Origin: JAITWN01 sp034002745
GTDB taxonomy: Bacteria; Pseudomonadota; Gammaproteobacteria; SZUA-140
DNA: 56,612 nucleotides
Reading direction: 5' to 3'
Assembly (NCBI GenBank): GCA_034002745.1
Contig: JAVEZY010000013.1
Span: forward strand, 1-56,612
Under the pieces are notes generated by a model, which did no database searches, was not told the DNA's origin, and saw nothing but the letters and a program-made list of their open reading frames with translations. Every line of letters begins with the position of its first letter. Position 1 is the stretch's first letter. The position numbers and the translations under genes were made by a program. Positions 1-7,964 of this stretch are shown here, one piece after another.

Positions 1-61
1 ACTGTTCCCGCGTTCGGTGCCCGGGTGCGTCCCGGGCCCCCGTTCGGGGAGTGAAGGCGGG

Positions 62-134
62 CAGGGTCAGACCCTGTTTGCTGCCAGACGGCGGGCGCCG
101 GCATCCGATGGGCCCCGCATCGGGATCTGACCCC
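62..134. repeat. GGGGTCAGACCCC-type palindrome pair
   Basis: CAGGGTCAGACCCTG at 62-76 is a perfect palindrome around a central A. GGGATCTGACCCC at 122-134 is a degenerate copy of the opposite (TCT) form. Together they make an imperfect inverted pair. The same 13-base motif recurs near 26.2, 34.5-34.7 and 52.6 kb in this window, always between genes. Confidence 0.7.
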
Positions 135-365
135 TGGTTGCGGACACCCGCTTTTTCTCTCCTTCCCTCCCCCTCTCCTGCTCCATCGAATCCGGCATCA
201 CGCCGGCGGCGGTTAACGTCGATCCATACCTTTCCGGGGCAAGGCCCTGATTTGCCGGTTTTTCATTCTCCGAGGCCTGTTCCGGGCCAACCTCCCACTC
301 GACCACTCGTCCCTAAGTCGCTGTCAGTCAAAGGGTAAATGTTCGCTTTCGGGCTAGCGAGCGGC

Positions 366-393
366 TTGACACTGCTTTGGAGGGGTATATAGT
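366..393 (+). promoter_or_regulatory. Sigma-70 promoter of the dcw cluster (Pmra)
   Basis: A perfect -35 box TTGACA (366-371) is followed after 16 bases by TATAGT (388-393), five of six matches to the -10 consensus. Transcription would start near 400, directly over the MraZ operator, and read into mraZ. It is the strongest promoter-like sequence noticed ahead of the dcw genes. The tight overlaps from mraZ to ftsA make it the likely main promoter of the cluster. Confidence 0.75.
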
Positions 394-401
394 GTCTGGA
401 A

Positions 402-425
402 GTGGGAAATTGTGGTTGATTGTGG
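402..425 (+). promoter_or_regulatory. MraZ operator: three GTGG repeats
   Basis: GTGG occurs at 402-405, 412-415 and 422-425, exactly one helical turn apart, just downstream of the -10 box and upstream of mraZ. MraZ proteins are known to bind short TGGG/GTGG-type direct repeats with 10-base spacing at their own promoter and repress the cluster. The position over the start site predicts autorepression by the adjacent gene product. Confidence 0.75.
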
Positions 426-459
426 AGCCCGGTAGGGCAAGAGAGAGCGGAGGAAGCGG

Positions 460-912
460 TTGTTTCGCGGCGCAAACCCTTTGAGTCTCGATGCCAAGGG
501 CCGGATGACCGTTCCGAGCCGGTATCGGGAGCTGCTGCAGGAAAGCTGCGGCGGGCGGCTGGTGATCACTGTGGATCACCGGGCCCCGTGTCTGCTCGTC
601 TATCCGCAGCCGACTTGGGATGTCATCGAGCGCCGTCTCTCCGAGTTGCCCAATTTCGAGGAGCAGGCGCGCGGTCTGCAGCGCAAGCTCATCGGTTTTG
701 CCACCGAATGCGACATGGACGGTCATGCGCGCGTGCTGCTGCCCCCCTCGCTGCGCGAGTTTGCGGGGCTGGACAAGCGCGTGATGTTGATCGGCCAGGT
801 GAACAAGTTCGAGCTCTGGAACGAACAGACCTGGAACGAGCACTGCAAGGATCTGTTCGGCGGCGACGGGGATCCGCAGGTCTCCGAGTATCTCCGCACA
901 CTTTCCCTATGA
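460..912 (+). CDS. mraZ: Transcriptional regulator MraZ
   Basis: MraZ is a double-AbrB-fold, ring-forming DNA-binding protein that represses the dcw promoter. The 150-residue product matches the family length and opens MFRGANPLSLDAKGRMTVPS, the typical first half-domain with the DxKGR motif. A second copy appears around residues 80-105 (ATECDMDGHARVLLP). The start is TTG at 460, chosen because GGAGGA lies five bases upstream and the family N-terminus begins there; no ATG is nearby. It is the first gene of the cluster, four bases from rsmH, with its operator just upstream. Confidence 0.95.
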   Translation: MFRGANPLSLDAKGRMTVPSRYRELLQESCGGRLVITVDHRAPCLLVYPQPTWDVIERRLSELPNFEEQARGLQRKLIGFATECDMDGHARVLLPPSLREFAGLDKRVMLIGQVNKFELWNEQTWNEHCKDLFGGDGDPQVSEYLRTLSL

Positions 913-916
913 CGCC

Positions 917-1852
917 ATGGCCGAGGATACGATTCACCGGCCGGTCCTGCTGTCCGAAGCGATCGAGGCACTTGCCATCGTCGCGGACGGCATCTACATG
1001 GACCTGACCTACGGACGGGGAGGACATGCGACCGCGATCGTGGAGCGGCTCGGAGCGAGCGGGCGGCTGATCGTGATGGACCGCGATCCCGAGGCGATCG
1101 CCGATGCCGAGCGCCGCTTCGGCGCCGATCCGCGGGTTCGGATCTGTCGCGGCGCCTTCGGGACTTGCGCGGCAACGGCGGCGGCGTTGGGGATTACGGG
1201 GAAGGTGAATGGCGTGCTCGTCGATCTGGGGGTGTCTTCTGCCCAGCTCGACGATCCCGACCGCGGTTTCAGTTTCAGGCGCGACGGACCACTGGACATG
1301 CGTATGGATCCCGACACAGGCCAGAGCGCAGCCGAATGGCTGGCGCTGGCGTCTGAGGGGGAGATTGCGCGAGTGCTGCGTGAATACGGTGAAGAGCGGC
1401 ATGCGCGCCGCATCGCCCGCACCATCGTCGCGGAACGCGCCGAACATCCCCTGACCCGGACCGGGCAGCTGCAGTCGCTGATCGCGCGCGTGGTCCCGGA
1501 CAGGGATCCGGGTCGCGATCCCGCGACGCGCTCCTTTCAGGCGATACGGATCCATATCAACGGTGAGCTCGGCGAAATCGACCGTCTGCTCGATGGCGTG
1601 CTCGACGTGCTCGCGCCCGGCGGCCGTTTCGTCGCCATCGCTTTCCACTCCCTGGAGGATCGTCCGGTCAAGCGCTTCATCCGCAAGCACGCTCGTGGCG
1701 ATGAGTTGCCCGTGGATCTGCCGGTGCCGGACAGCGCGCGGCGACCGCGCCTGCGCTCGCTTGGGGGCCCGATTCATCCAACCGCCGCCGAGGTGGAGAG
1801 CAATGCGCGTGCGCGCAGCGCCGTGATGCGGGCGGCGGAGAAGCTGCAGTGA
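917..1852 (+). CDS. rsmH: 16S rRNA (cytosine(1402)-N(4))-methyltransferase RsmH (MraW)
   Basis: RsmH uses S-adenosylmethionine to methylate N4 of C1402 in the decoding centre of 16S rRNA. The 311-residue protein starts HRPVLLSEAIEAL, has the SAM loop DLTYGRGGHATAIVERL near residues 30-46 and the family signature FHSLEDRPVKRF near residues 240-255. Length is normal for the family (E. coli 313). It begins four bases after mraZ, and its stop overlaps the GTG start of ftsL, so it is translated within the cluster mRNA. Confidence 0.97.
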   Translation: MAEDTIHRPVLLSEAIEALAIVADGIYMDLTYGRGGHATAIVERLGASGRLIVMDRDPEAIADAERRFGADPRVRICRGAFGTCAATAAALGITGKVNGVLVDLGVSSAQLDDPDRGFSFRRDGPLDMRMDPDTGQSAAEWLALASEGEIARVLREYGEERHARRIARTIVAERAEHPLTRTGQLQSLIARVVPDRDPGRDPATRSFQAIRIHINGELGEIDRLLDGVLDVLAPGGRFVAIAFHSLEDRPVKRFIRKHARGDELPVDLPVPDSARRPRLRSLGGPIHPTAAEVESNARARSAVMRAAEKLQ

Positions 1853-2112
1853 AGGCGCAGCGGATCTTCGGTCTGCTCGCCGCTGCGGTAATGCTTTCCG
1901 CGCTGGCGGTGGTCTACACCAAGCATCACAGCCGGCAGCTGTTCATCGAGTTCGAGGCGCTCAAGGCGCAGCGGGACGGCATGGACATCGAGTGGAACCG
2001 CCTGCTGCTCGAACAGGCGACGTGGGCCACGCCAACGCGGGTGGAAATGATTGCGCGAGACCGTCTGCAAATGACGCTGCCGGCACCGGAACAGATAGTG
2101 ATCGTCGACTGA
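1849..2112 (+). CDS. ftsL: Cell division protein FtsL
   Basis: FtsL is a small bitopic inner-membrane protein that forms the FtsQLB complex and activates FtsWI septal synthesis. The 87-residue product has a short cytoplasmic start, one membrane helix at about residues 7-24 and a heptad-like coiled coil afterwards (FIEFEALKAQRDGMDIEWNR), which is the expected layout. Start is GTG at 1849, overlapping the rsmH stop; its own stop overlaps the ftsI ATG by one base. Sequence conservation in this family is poor, so position and topology carry much of the call. Confidence 0.9.
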   Translation: MKAQRIFGLLAAAVMLSALAVVYTKHHSRQLFIEFEALKAQRDGMDIEWNRLLLEQATWATPTRVEMIARDRLQMTLPAPEQIVIVD

Positions 2113-3878
2113 TGAGCAACCCAGCATCCATGGTTCGGCCCTGGCGCCTGGCGCTGGTTGCCGGCGTGCTCGCCTGCGGCGCCGCTGCGCTCGGCTGGCG
2201 TGCGCTCCATTTGCAGGTCATGAACCGTGATTTCCTGCAGGATCAGGGTGATGCCCGCCACCTGCGCATTCATGCCATTTCCGCGCATCGCGGCATGATC
2301 ACCGATCGTCACGGCGAACCGCTGGCCATCAGTACGCCGGTCGATTCGGTGTGGGTGAATCCGCGCGAGTTGCAGGCGGCGCAGGACCAGTGGCCGGTGC
2401 TTGCGCGCACGCTGGGCATGGGCGCGCAGGACCTCGAGCAGCGCCTGCGTCAGCGCGCCGATCGCGGATTCCTTTACCTCAAGCGCCACATCAACCCGGA
2501 CCTGGCGGCGCGCGTCACTGCACTCGGTATCCCCGGTGTTTTCCTGCAGCGCGAGTACCGTCGCTATTATCCCGAGGGCGAGGTGGCGGCGCATGTCGTC
2601 GGCATCACCGATGTCGATGACGTCGGCCGCGAAGGGATGGAGCTTGCCTGGGATCATACCCTGCGCGGCAAGCCCGGCTCGAAGTGGGTGCTGCGCGATC
2701 GCTTCGGACGCGTGGTGGAGGACGTGGCGGCCATCGAGGACGCGGCTCCGGGCCGCGATCTGGCGCTCAGCATCGATCGGCGGCTGCAATACCTGGCCTA
2801 TCGCGAGCTGAAGGCCGCCGTGCGTGAGCATCGCGCCGAGTCGGCATCGGCGGTGATCCTCGATGTGCGCACCGGCGAGGTGCTGGCGATGGTCAACCAG
2901 CCCTCTTACAACCCGAACAACCGCAGCAGCATACGTTCTGGTTCGACGCGCAATCGGGCGGTCACTGACGTGTTCGAGCCGGGATCGACGGTAAAGCCCT
3001 TTACCGTCGCCTCCGCGCTGGAGGAGGGGCTGTACCGGCCCGATTCCACTATCGATACCCGTCCGGGCCAGTACCGGGTGGGGCGCAGCATGGTGCGGGA
3101 TGCATCCAACTACGGTGTCATCGATCTCACCACCATTATCCAGAAGTCGAGCAATGTCGGTGCGGCCAAGATCGCGCTTGCCATGCCGGCGCAGCGCCTG
3201 TGGCATACGTATTCCGCCATCGGTTTCGGCACGCCGGCGGGAACTGCTTTCCCCGGAGAGGTCAGCGGCGTCCTGCCCCATTACAGCCGCTGGCGTGAGG
3301 TGGAGCATGCGACCCTGTCGTTCGGTTACGGACTGGCCGTCACGCCGCTTCAATTGGCGCTCGCCTATACCGTGCTCGGCGACGAGGGCCGGCTGAAGCC
3401 CGCCTCCTTCGTGCCGACCGACCGGCCGTCCGGCGTCGCGTCGGTGCTCGAGCCGCGCACGGCGCGCGAGGTGCTGGCGATGATGGAGACGGCGGTTTCC
3501 GAGCGCGGCACGGGTTCGATGGCGCGGGTCTCGGGCTACCGCGTGGCCGGCAAGACCGGTACCGCGCAGATGGCCAGCGAGCATGGCTACGACAGCGGCG
3601 ACTATGTATCGACGTTTGCCGGCGTGGCGCCTGCCAGCGATCCGCGCCTGGCGATGGTCGTGGTCGTCACGCGCCCGCGCGGAGAGGAATATTATGGAGG
3701 CCAGGTGGCCGCGCCGGTGTTTTCGCGGGTAATGAGCGGCTCGCTGCGCATGCTCGGCATCGTGCCCGACGGTACCTATAGCCGCCAGTGGTATGCCGAT
3801 GCCGCGCCGCCGCGGGCCGATGGACTGGCCCCGGCTTCGGCGCGTCTGGTTGCCGACGATGGCAAGGGGGTGATGTGA
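2112..3878 (+). CDS. ftsI: Peptidoglycan D,D-transpeptidase FtsI (PBP3)
   Basis: FtsI cross-links septal peptidoglycan and works with the FtsW polymerase. The 588-residue class B penicillin-binding protein has one N-terminal membrane helix (about residues 12-30), the pedestal domain, then the transpeptidase domain with all three active-site motifs: STVK (nucleophile Ser292), SSN near residue 346, and KTGT near residue 482. Start ATG 2112 overlaps the ftsL stop by one base; the frame is open further upstream but that part is the ftsL gene read in another frame. Length equals that of E. coli PBP3. Confidence 0.97.
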   Translation: MSNPASMVRPWRLALVAGVLACGAAALGWRALHLQVMNRDFLQDQGDARHLRIHAISAHRGMITDRHGEPLAISTPVDSVWVNPRELQAAQDQWPVLARTLGMGAQDLEQRLRQRADRGFLYLKRHINPDLAARVTALGIPGVFLQREYRRYYPEGEVAAHVVGITDVDDVGREGMELAWDHTLRGKPGSKWVLRDRFGRVVEDVAAIEDAAPGRDLALSIDRRLQYLAYRELKAAVREHRAESASAVILDVRTGEVLAMVNQPSYNPNNRSSIRSGSTRNRAVTDVFEPGSTVKPFTVASALEEGLYRPDSTIDTRPGQYRVGRSMVRDASNYGVIDLTTIIQKSSNVGAAKIALAMPAQRLWHTYSAIGFGTPAGTAFPGEVSGVLPHYSRWREVEHATLSFGYGLAVTPLQLALAYTVLGDEGRLKPASFVPTDRPSGVASVLEPRTAREVLAMMETAVSERGTGSMARVSGYRVAGKTGTAQMASEHGYDSGDYVSTFAGVAPASDPRLAMVVVVTRPRGEEYYGGQVAAPVFSRVMSGSLRMLGIVPDGTYSRQWYADAAPPRADGLAPASARLVADDGKGVM

Positions 3879-5395
3879 TGGAGCCCCGCACGGTGATGAA
3901 CGGGAGCCCGTGGCGGCTTGCCGCCCTGCTGCACGGCTTCGCCGCCATCGACGTCCGGGACGATCGCGAAGTGAGCGGGCTGGCGCTCGATAGCCGCCGC
4001 GTTCGCCGCGGTGATCTGTTCCTCGCCTGCGCCGGTGCGCGCGACAGCGGCGTGCGCCATATCGCCCAGGCCGTGGCGGCGGGCGCGGTGGCGGTGGCCT
4101 GCGACGCCGGAGATACCGCCGCCGATACGGCCGATGCGGGTATACCCGTCATCCGTGTGCAGCGCCTTGCCGATCGTATCGGGCTGATCGCGGCGCGCTT
4201 CCATCATCAGCCATCGCGTGAGCTAACGATCATCGGCGTCACGGGAACGAACGGCAAGACCTCGTGCTCCCATTATCTGGCGCAGACTTTCAGTCTGGAC
4301 GGGGCGCCCTGCGGCGTCATCGGGACGCTCGGCTACGGTGTTCCCGGCGAGCTGCGCCCCGCTTCCCATACGACTCCGGATGCGATCACGCTGCAGGAGG
4401 AACTCGCCCGTCTGCGTGCCGCTGGCGTGCGCCGGGTGGCGATGGAGGTTTCCTCGCACGCGCTCGTCCAGGGGCGGGTTGTGGGCGTCACGTTCGCGGG
4501 CGCGGTGCTCACCAATCTCACGCGTGATCACCTCGACTATCATGGCAGCGTCGAGGCATATGGTCAGGCCAAGCGCCGTCTGTTCGAAAGCCCCGGGCTT
4601 CGCTTCGCGGTGATCAATCGCGACGACGCATTCGGTCGCGAGCTGATGAGAAGCCTTCGGCCTGACATCATCTGCGTCAGCTACGGTATCGACGATGACG
4701 GTCCCGCGGCCGGCGAAGAGCACGTCACCGGTGCGATAACGGAAACATCGCTTACCGGCGTCCGCCTGGTGATCGATTCATCCTGGGGGACCGGCGAGCT
4801 GGTGCTGCCGCTGCTCGGGCGTTTCAACGTCCGCAATGCCCTCGCGGTGATCGCGGTGCTGCTTCTCTCCGGTGTGTCGATGGATGAGGCTCTGCGCCGC
4901 GCTTCCGCGCTTCGCGCGGTGCCCGGGCGCATGGAACGGTTCGGCGGCGACGAACGTCGTCCGCTGGTGATCATCGATTACGCCCATACGCCGGACGCCC
5001 TTGAGCATGTGCTGAGCACCCTGCGCGAGCATGCTGCCGGGCGGCTGTTGTGCGTGTTCGGCTGCGGCGGCGATCGTGATCGCGGCAAGCGTCCGCTGAT
5101 GGGAGCCATCGCGGCGCGCCTGTCCGACAGGGTGATCGTCACCGACGACAATCCGCGCGGCGAGGATGCGGGCGCGATCGTGGCGGACATCCTGGCGGGC
5201 ATGCCGGCGGGCGCCGCGGTCGAGGCGATCGCGGACCGCGAACAGGCGATTCGCACCGCGGTGGCCGGGTCCGTCGCCGGGGATGTGGTGCTGGTTGCAG
5301 GCAAGGGACACGAGGAATATCAGGAGATCGCTGGACGTCGTCTTCCATTCAGCGACCGCGCGGTGGTGACCTCCGCTCTGGAACTCGCGGCATGA
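3878..5395 (+). CDS. murE: UDP-MurNAc-L-Ala-D-Glu:meso-diaminopimelate ligase MurE
   Basis: MurE adds the third residue of the peptidoglycan stem peptide, using ATP. The 505-residue protein shows the Mur ligase P-loop GVTGTNGKTS near residues 116-125 and a DNPRGED motif near residue 420. DNPR is the signature of enzymes that choose meso-diaminopimelate, so a Gram-negative-type stem peptide is predicted. ATG at 3878 overlaps the ftsI stop by one base, and the end overlaps the murF ATG by four bases. Confidence 0.97.
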   Translation: MEPRTVMNGSPWRLAALLHGFAAIDVRDDREVSGLALDSRRVRRGDLFLACAGARDSGVRHIAQAVAAGAVAVACDAGDTAADTADAGIPVIRVQRLADRIGLIAARFHHQPSRELTIIGVTGTNGKTSCSHYLAQTFSLDGAPCGVIGTLGYGVPGELRPASHTTPDAITLQEELARLRAAGVRRVAMEVSSHALVQGRVVGVTFAGAVLTNLTRDHLDYHGSVEAYGQAKRRLFESPGLRFAVINRDDAFGRELMRSLRPDIICVSYGIDDDGPAAGEEHVTGAITETSLTGVRLVIDSSWGTGELVLPLLGRFNVRNALAVIAVLLLSGVSMDEALRRASALRAVPGRMERFGGDERRPLVIIDYAHTPDALEHVLSTLREHAAGRLLCVFGCGGDRDRGKRPLMGAIAARLSDRVIVTDDNPRGEDAGAIVADILAGMPAGAAVEAIADREQAIRTAVAGSVAGDVVLVAGKGHEEYQEIAGRRLPFSDRAVVTSALELAA

Positions 5396-6879
5396 CGATA
5401 TCCACCGTACCGGGCAGCGTGGCACTGGAGGGAGGCATCAGCCTGCTCGAACTCGCGCAAGCCACCGGGGGCCGCCCCTGCGGCCAGGACGTGCGTTGCA
5501 CCGGAATCAGCACCGATACCCGCGGCATCGCGCCTGGCGAACTGTTCGTCGCCTTGCGCGGACCTCACTTCGACGGGTATGAATTCGTCGCCGAGGCCGG
5601 AAGGCGGGGCGCGGCGGCCGTGCTGGTGAGCCGGGAGGCCGATGGTGGCCATGGCCTGCCCGCGGTGATCGTCGACGATACGCTCGTCGCGCTCGGTCGC
5701 CTCGCCTCCTGGTGGCGCAAGCGTTACGCGATACCCGTCGTCGCGGTCACCGGCAGCAATGGCAAGACCACGGTCAAGGAGATGCTTGCCCGGATCCTGT
5801 CCGCCCTGGGCCCAGGCGTGGTGACGCGCGGGAACCTGAACAACGAAATCGGCGTGCCGCTCACCCTGCTGGGGCTGAATTCGGAGCACCGCTACGGCGT
5901 GATCGAAATGGGGGCTCGCGGTCCGGGCGATATCGCCCTGTTGAGCGGACTCGCGCAGCCGGATGTTGCTGTCGTCACCAACGCCGCGCCGGCGCACCTG
6001 GCCGGGTTCGGCGACATCGCTGGCGTCGCGCGCGCCAAGGGAGAAATCTTCAGCGGCCTGCCGGCCGGCGGCGTCGCGGTGGTCAACGAGGACGATCCGC
6101 GGGTCGGACTGTGGCGGGTGATGGCGGACGGGCGTCGCATCGTCAGTTTCGGTATCCGCCAGGCCGCCGATGTCTCGGCCCGTTCGCTGGAGCCGAATGA
6201 TGCTCCCGGCTGCTCCTTCGATCTGTGCATGCCGCATGGGCGCGCCCGCGTGGCGCTGCGCGTGCCCGGCCGCCATAACGTGATGAACGCACTCGCCGCC
6301 GCGGCCGCCGCCTATGGTATGGGCGCCGCCATCGAGCAGATCGTCGCCGGCCTCGAGGCGATGGCGGGTGTGCCCCGGCGGTTGCAGTTGCGGGCCGGCG
6401 TTCATGGCAGCCGCATCATCGACGACACCTACAACGCCAATCCGGGCTCGATGAAGGCGGCGCTGGAAGTGCTCGCCACCTGCGGCCGCGACGGCGAGAA
6501 GATTCTCGTGCTTGGTGACATGGGCGAGCTCGGCAACGCCGCCCAGGCTCTGCACGAGCAGATCGGCCGCCAGGCGCGCGCCATCGGCGTCAGCGGGATT
6601 CACGCGCTGGGCGAGCTCGCCTGCGTCGCGGCCGGCACCTTCGGTCCGGGTTCGCATCATTATCCCGAGCGCGAGGCGCTCATCCGCGGCGTGCGCGAAG
6701 CGCTGCATGCACGTGCGGGTGCGGGAAGCGTCACCGTGCTGGTGAAGGGTTCGCGCTTCATGCGCATGGAGCTGGTCGCGGATGCGCTCGCGGCCGATGG
6801 CGCCGGACGGAACGCCGGCGGTTCGGGCGGCGTCGCCGGTCCTGCCGTGTCGGGGTGGCTGCGTGGACGCGAGGACTGA
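5392..6879 (+). CDS. murF: UDP-MurNAc-tripeptide:D-alanyl-D-alanine ligase MurF
   Basis: MurF attaches D-Ala-D-Ala to complete UDP-MurNAc-pentapeptide in the cytoplasm. The 495-residue product has the N-terminal UMP-binding domain (STDTRGIAPGELFVALRG), the P-loop VTGSNGKTTVKEM near residue 120, and the C-terminal domain with DDTYNANPGSMKAAL typical of MurF. It starts with ATGA overlapping the murE stop. The Gly/Ala-rich tail after about residue 470 is longer than in E. coli MurF (452 residues) and looks poorly conserved. Confidence 0.97.
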   Translation: MTISTVPGSVALEGGISLLELAQATGGRPCGQDVRCTGISTDTRGIAPGELFVALRGPHFDGYEFVAEAGRRGAAAVLVSREADGGHGLPAVIVDDTLVALGRLASWWRKRYAIPVVAVTGSNGKTTVKEMLARILSALGPGVVTRGNLNNEIGVPLTLLGLNSEHRYGVIEMGARGPGDIALLSGLAQPDVAVVTNAAPAHLAGFGDIAGVARAKGEIFSGLPAGGVAVVNEDDPRVGLWRVMADGRRIVSFGIRQAADVSARSLEPNDAPGCSFDLCMPHGRARVALRVPGRHNVMNALAAAAAAYGMGAAIEQIVAGLEAMAGVPRRLQLRAGVHGSRIIDDTYNANPGSMKAALEVLATCGRDGEKILVLGDMGELGNAAQALHEQIGRQARAIGVSGIHALGELACVAAGTFGPGSHHYPEREALIRGVREALHARAGAGSVTVLVKGSRFMRMELVADALAADGAGRNAGGSGGVAGPAVSGWLRGRED

Positions 6880-6881
6880 AC

Positions 6882-7964
6882 GTGCTGCTCTGGCTCACCG
6901 ACTATCTGGCGCAGTTCCACAGCGGTTTCCGCGTCTTCAACTACCTGACGCTGCGCGCCATCCTTGGCGCGCTCACAGCGCTGACGATTTCCTTCATGAT
7001 CGGTCCGCTGCTGATTCGCAAGCTCAGCCAGCATCAGATCGGCCAGGTCGTGCGCAGCGATGGTCCGGCGACTCACCTGAGCAAGGCCGGAACACCGACC
7101 ATGGGCGGCGCGCTGATCCTGATCAGCGTAACCAGCGCCACCCTGCTGTGGGCGGACCTGCGCAACGACGATATCTGGCTGGTGCTCGGCGTCACCCTGC
7201 TGTTCGGCGCCATCGGCTGGCTGGACGACTACCTGAAGATCAACCGCCGCAATCCCAAGGGGCTGTCCGCGCGCGGCAAGTTGCTCGGCCAGACGACGGT
7301 GGCACTCGGCGCGGCGCTCTATATCTATCACACCGCGGAACTGGCGATCGAAACGCAGTTCATCGTGCCGTTCTTCAAGAACGTGATTTTCGATTTCGGC
7401 TGGCTTTTCGTGCCGATCGCCTGCCTGCTGGTGGTCGGCTTCAGCAACGCGGTCAATCTGACCGACGGACTGGATGGCCTCGCGATCCTGCCGGCCGTGC
7501 TGGTGGCGGGCGCGCTGGGAGTCATCGTTTATGCCACCGGCCACGTCAATTTCTCCGAGTATCTGGGTATTCCCTATGTGCCGGGGACCGGAGAGATGGT
7601 GGTGTTCTGCGGCGCCATTGTGGGAGCCGGGCTCGGTTTCCTCTGGTTCAATACTCATCCGGCGCAGGTGTTCATGGGCGATGTGGGCGCGCTGGCGCTC
7701 GGCGCCGCGCTGGCGATTCTCGCCGTTGCGGTGCGCCAGGAGATCGTGCTGATCATCATGGGCGGCGTCTTCATCGTGGAGATGCTGTCGGTGATCGTGC
7801 AGGTGGCGTCGTTCAAGCTGACCGGCAAGCGCGTGTTCCGCATGGCGCCGCTGCACCACCATTTCGAACTCAAGGGCTGGCCCGAGCCGCGGGTGATCGT
7901 CCGCTTCTGGATCATTACCGTGATCCTCGTGCTGGTCGGACTCGCGAGCCTGAAGATCCGATGA
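6882..7964 (+). CDS. mraY: Phospho-N-acetylmuramoyl-pentapeptide-transferase MraY
   Basis: MraY moves phospho-MurNAc-pentapeptide to undecaprenyl phosphate, making lipid I at the inner membrane. I place the start at GTG 6882, two bases after the murF stop and with GAGG seven bases upstream. This gives 360 residues, the same as E. coli MraY, and an N-terminus that aligns with it (LLWLTDYLAQFHSGF). Conserved sites are visible: PTMGG, GWLDDYLK with the DD pair, NLTDGLDGLA, and HHHFELKGW near the end. About ten hydrophobic segments are present. An upstream GTG at 6855 would add nine residues overlapping murF. Confidence 0.96.
   Translation: MLLWLTDYLAQFHSGFRVFNYLTLRAILGALTALTISFMIGPLLIRKLSQHQIGQVVRSDGPATHLSKAGTPTMGGALILISVTSATLLWADLRNDDIWLVLGVTLLFGAIGWLDDYLKINRRNPKGLSARGKLLGQTTVALGAALYIYHTAELAIETQFIVPFFKNVIFDFGWLFVPIACLLVVGFSNAVNLTDGLDGLAILPAVLVAGALGVIVYATGHVNFSEYLGIPYVPGTGEMVVFCGAIVGAGLGFLWFNTHPAQVFMGDVGALALGAALAILAVAVRQEIVLIIMGGVFIVEMLSVIVQVASFKLTGKRVFRMAPLHHHFELKGWPEPRVIVRFWIITVILVLVGLASLKIR

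Larger units (their letters stand above)
1..459. other. Non-coding leader upstream of mraZ
   Basis: No convincing gene is seen in this stretch: the open frames on both strands are proline-, arginine- and serine-rich and match no family. It holds two diverged copies of the GGGGTCAGACCCC palindrome (62-76 and 122-134, opposite forms), the promoter at 366-393 and the MraZ operator at 402-425. Bases 1-50 contain a short CCCC-GTTC-GGGG hairpin that could end an upstream transcript. In Pseudomonas the RNase P RNA gene lies upstream of mraZ, but I could not recognise its conserved core here. Confidence 0.6.

Noticed and set aside
1..50. 3' end of RNase P RNA upstream of mraZ
   Set aside because: The position would fit the Pseudomonas order, but I could not match the conserved RNase P core or end sequence in these bases.
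51..475. Overlapping open frames of 60-95 residues on both strands upstream of mraZ
   Set aside because: They are low-complexity Pro/Arg/Ser products of GC-rich non-coding sequence, overlap each other, lack ribosome sites, and part is coded by the GGGGTCAGACCCC repeat.
1926..3584. Minus-strand open frame of 552 codons opposite ftsI
   Set aside because: Shadow of ftsI; the real transpeptidase motifs are on the plus strand.
6782..7960. Long open frame upstream of murD in the same phase
   Set aside because: It is mraY and murF sequence in another frame; high GC leaves such frames open. murD proper begins at 7961 with an ATGA overlap.
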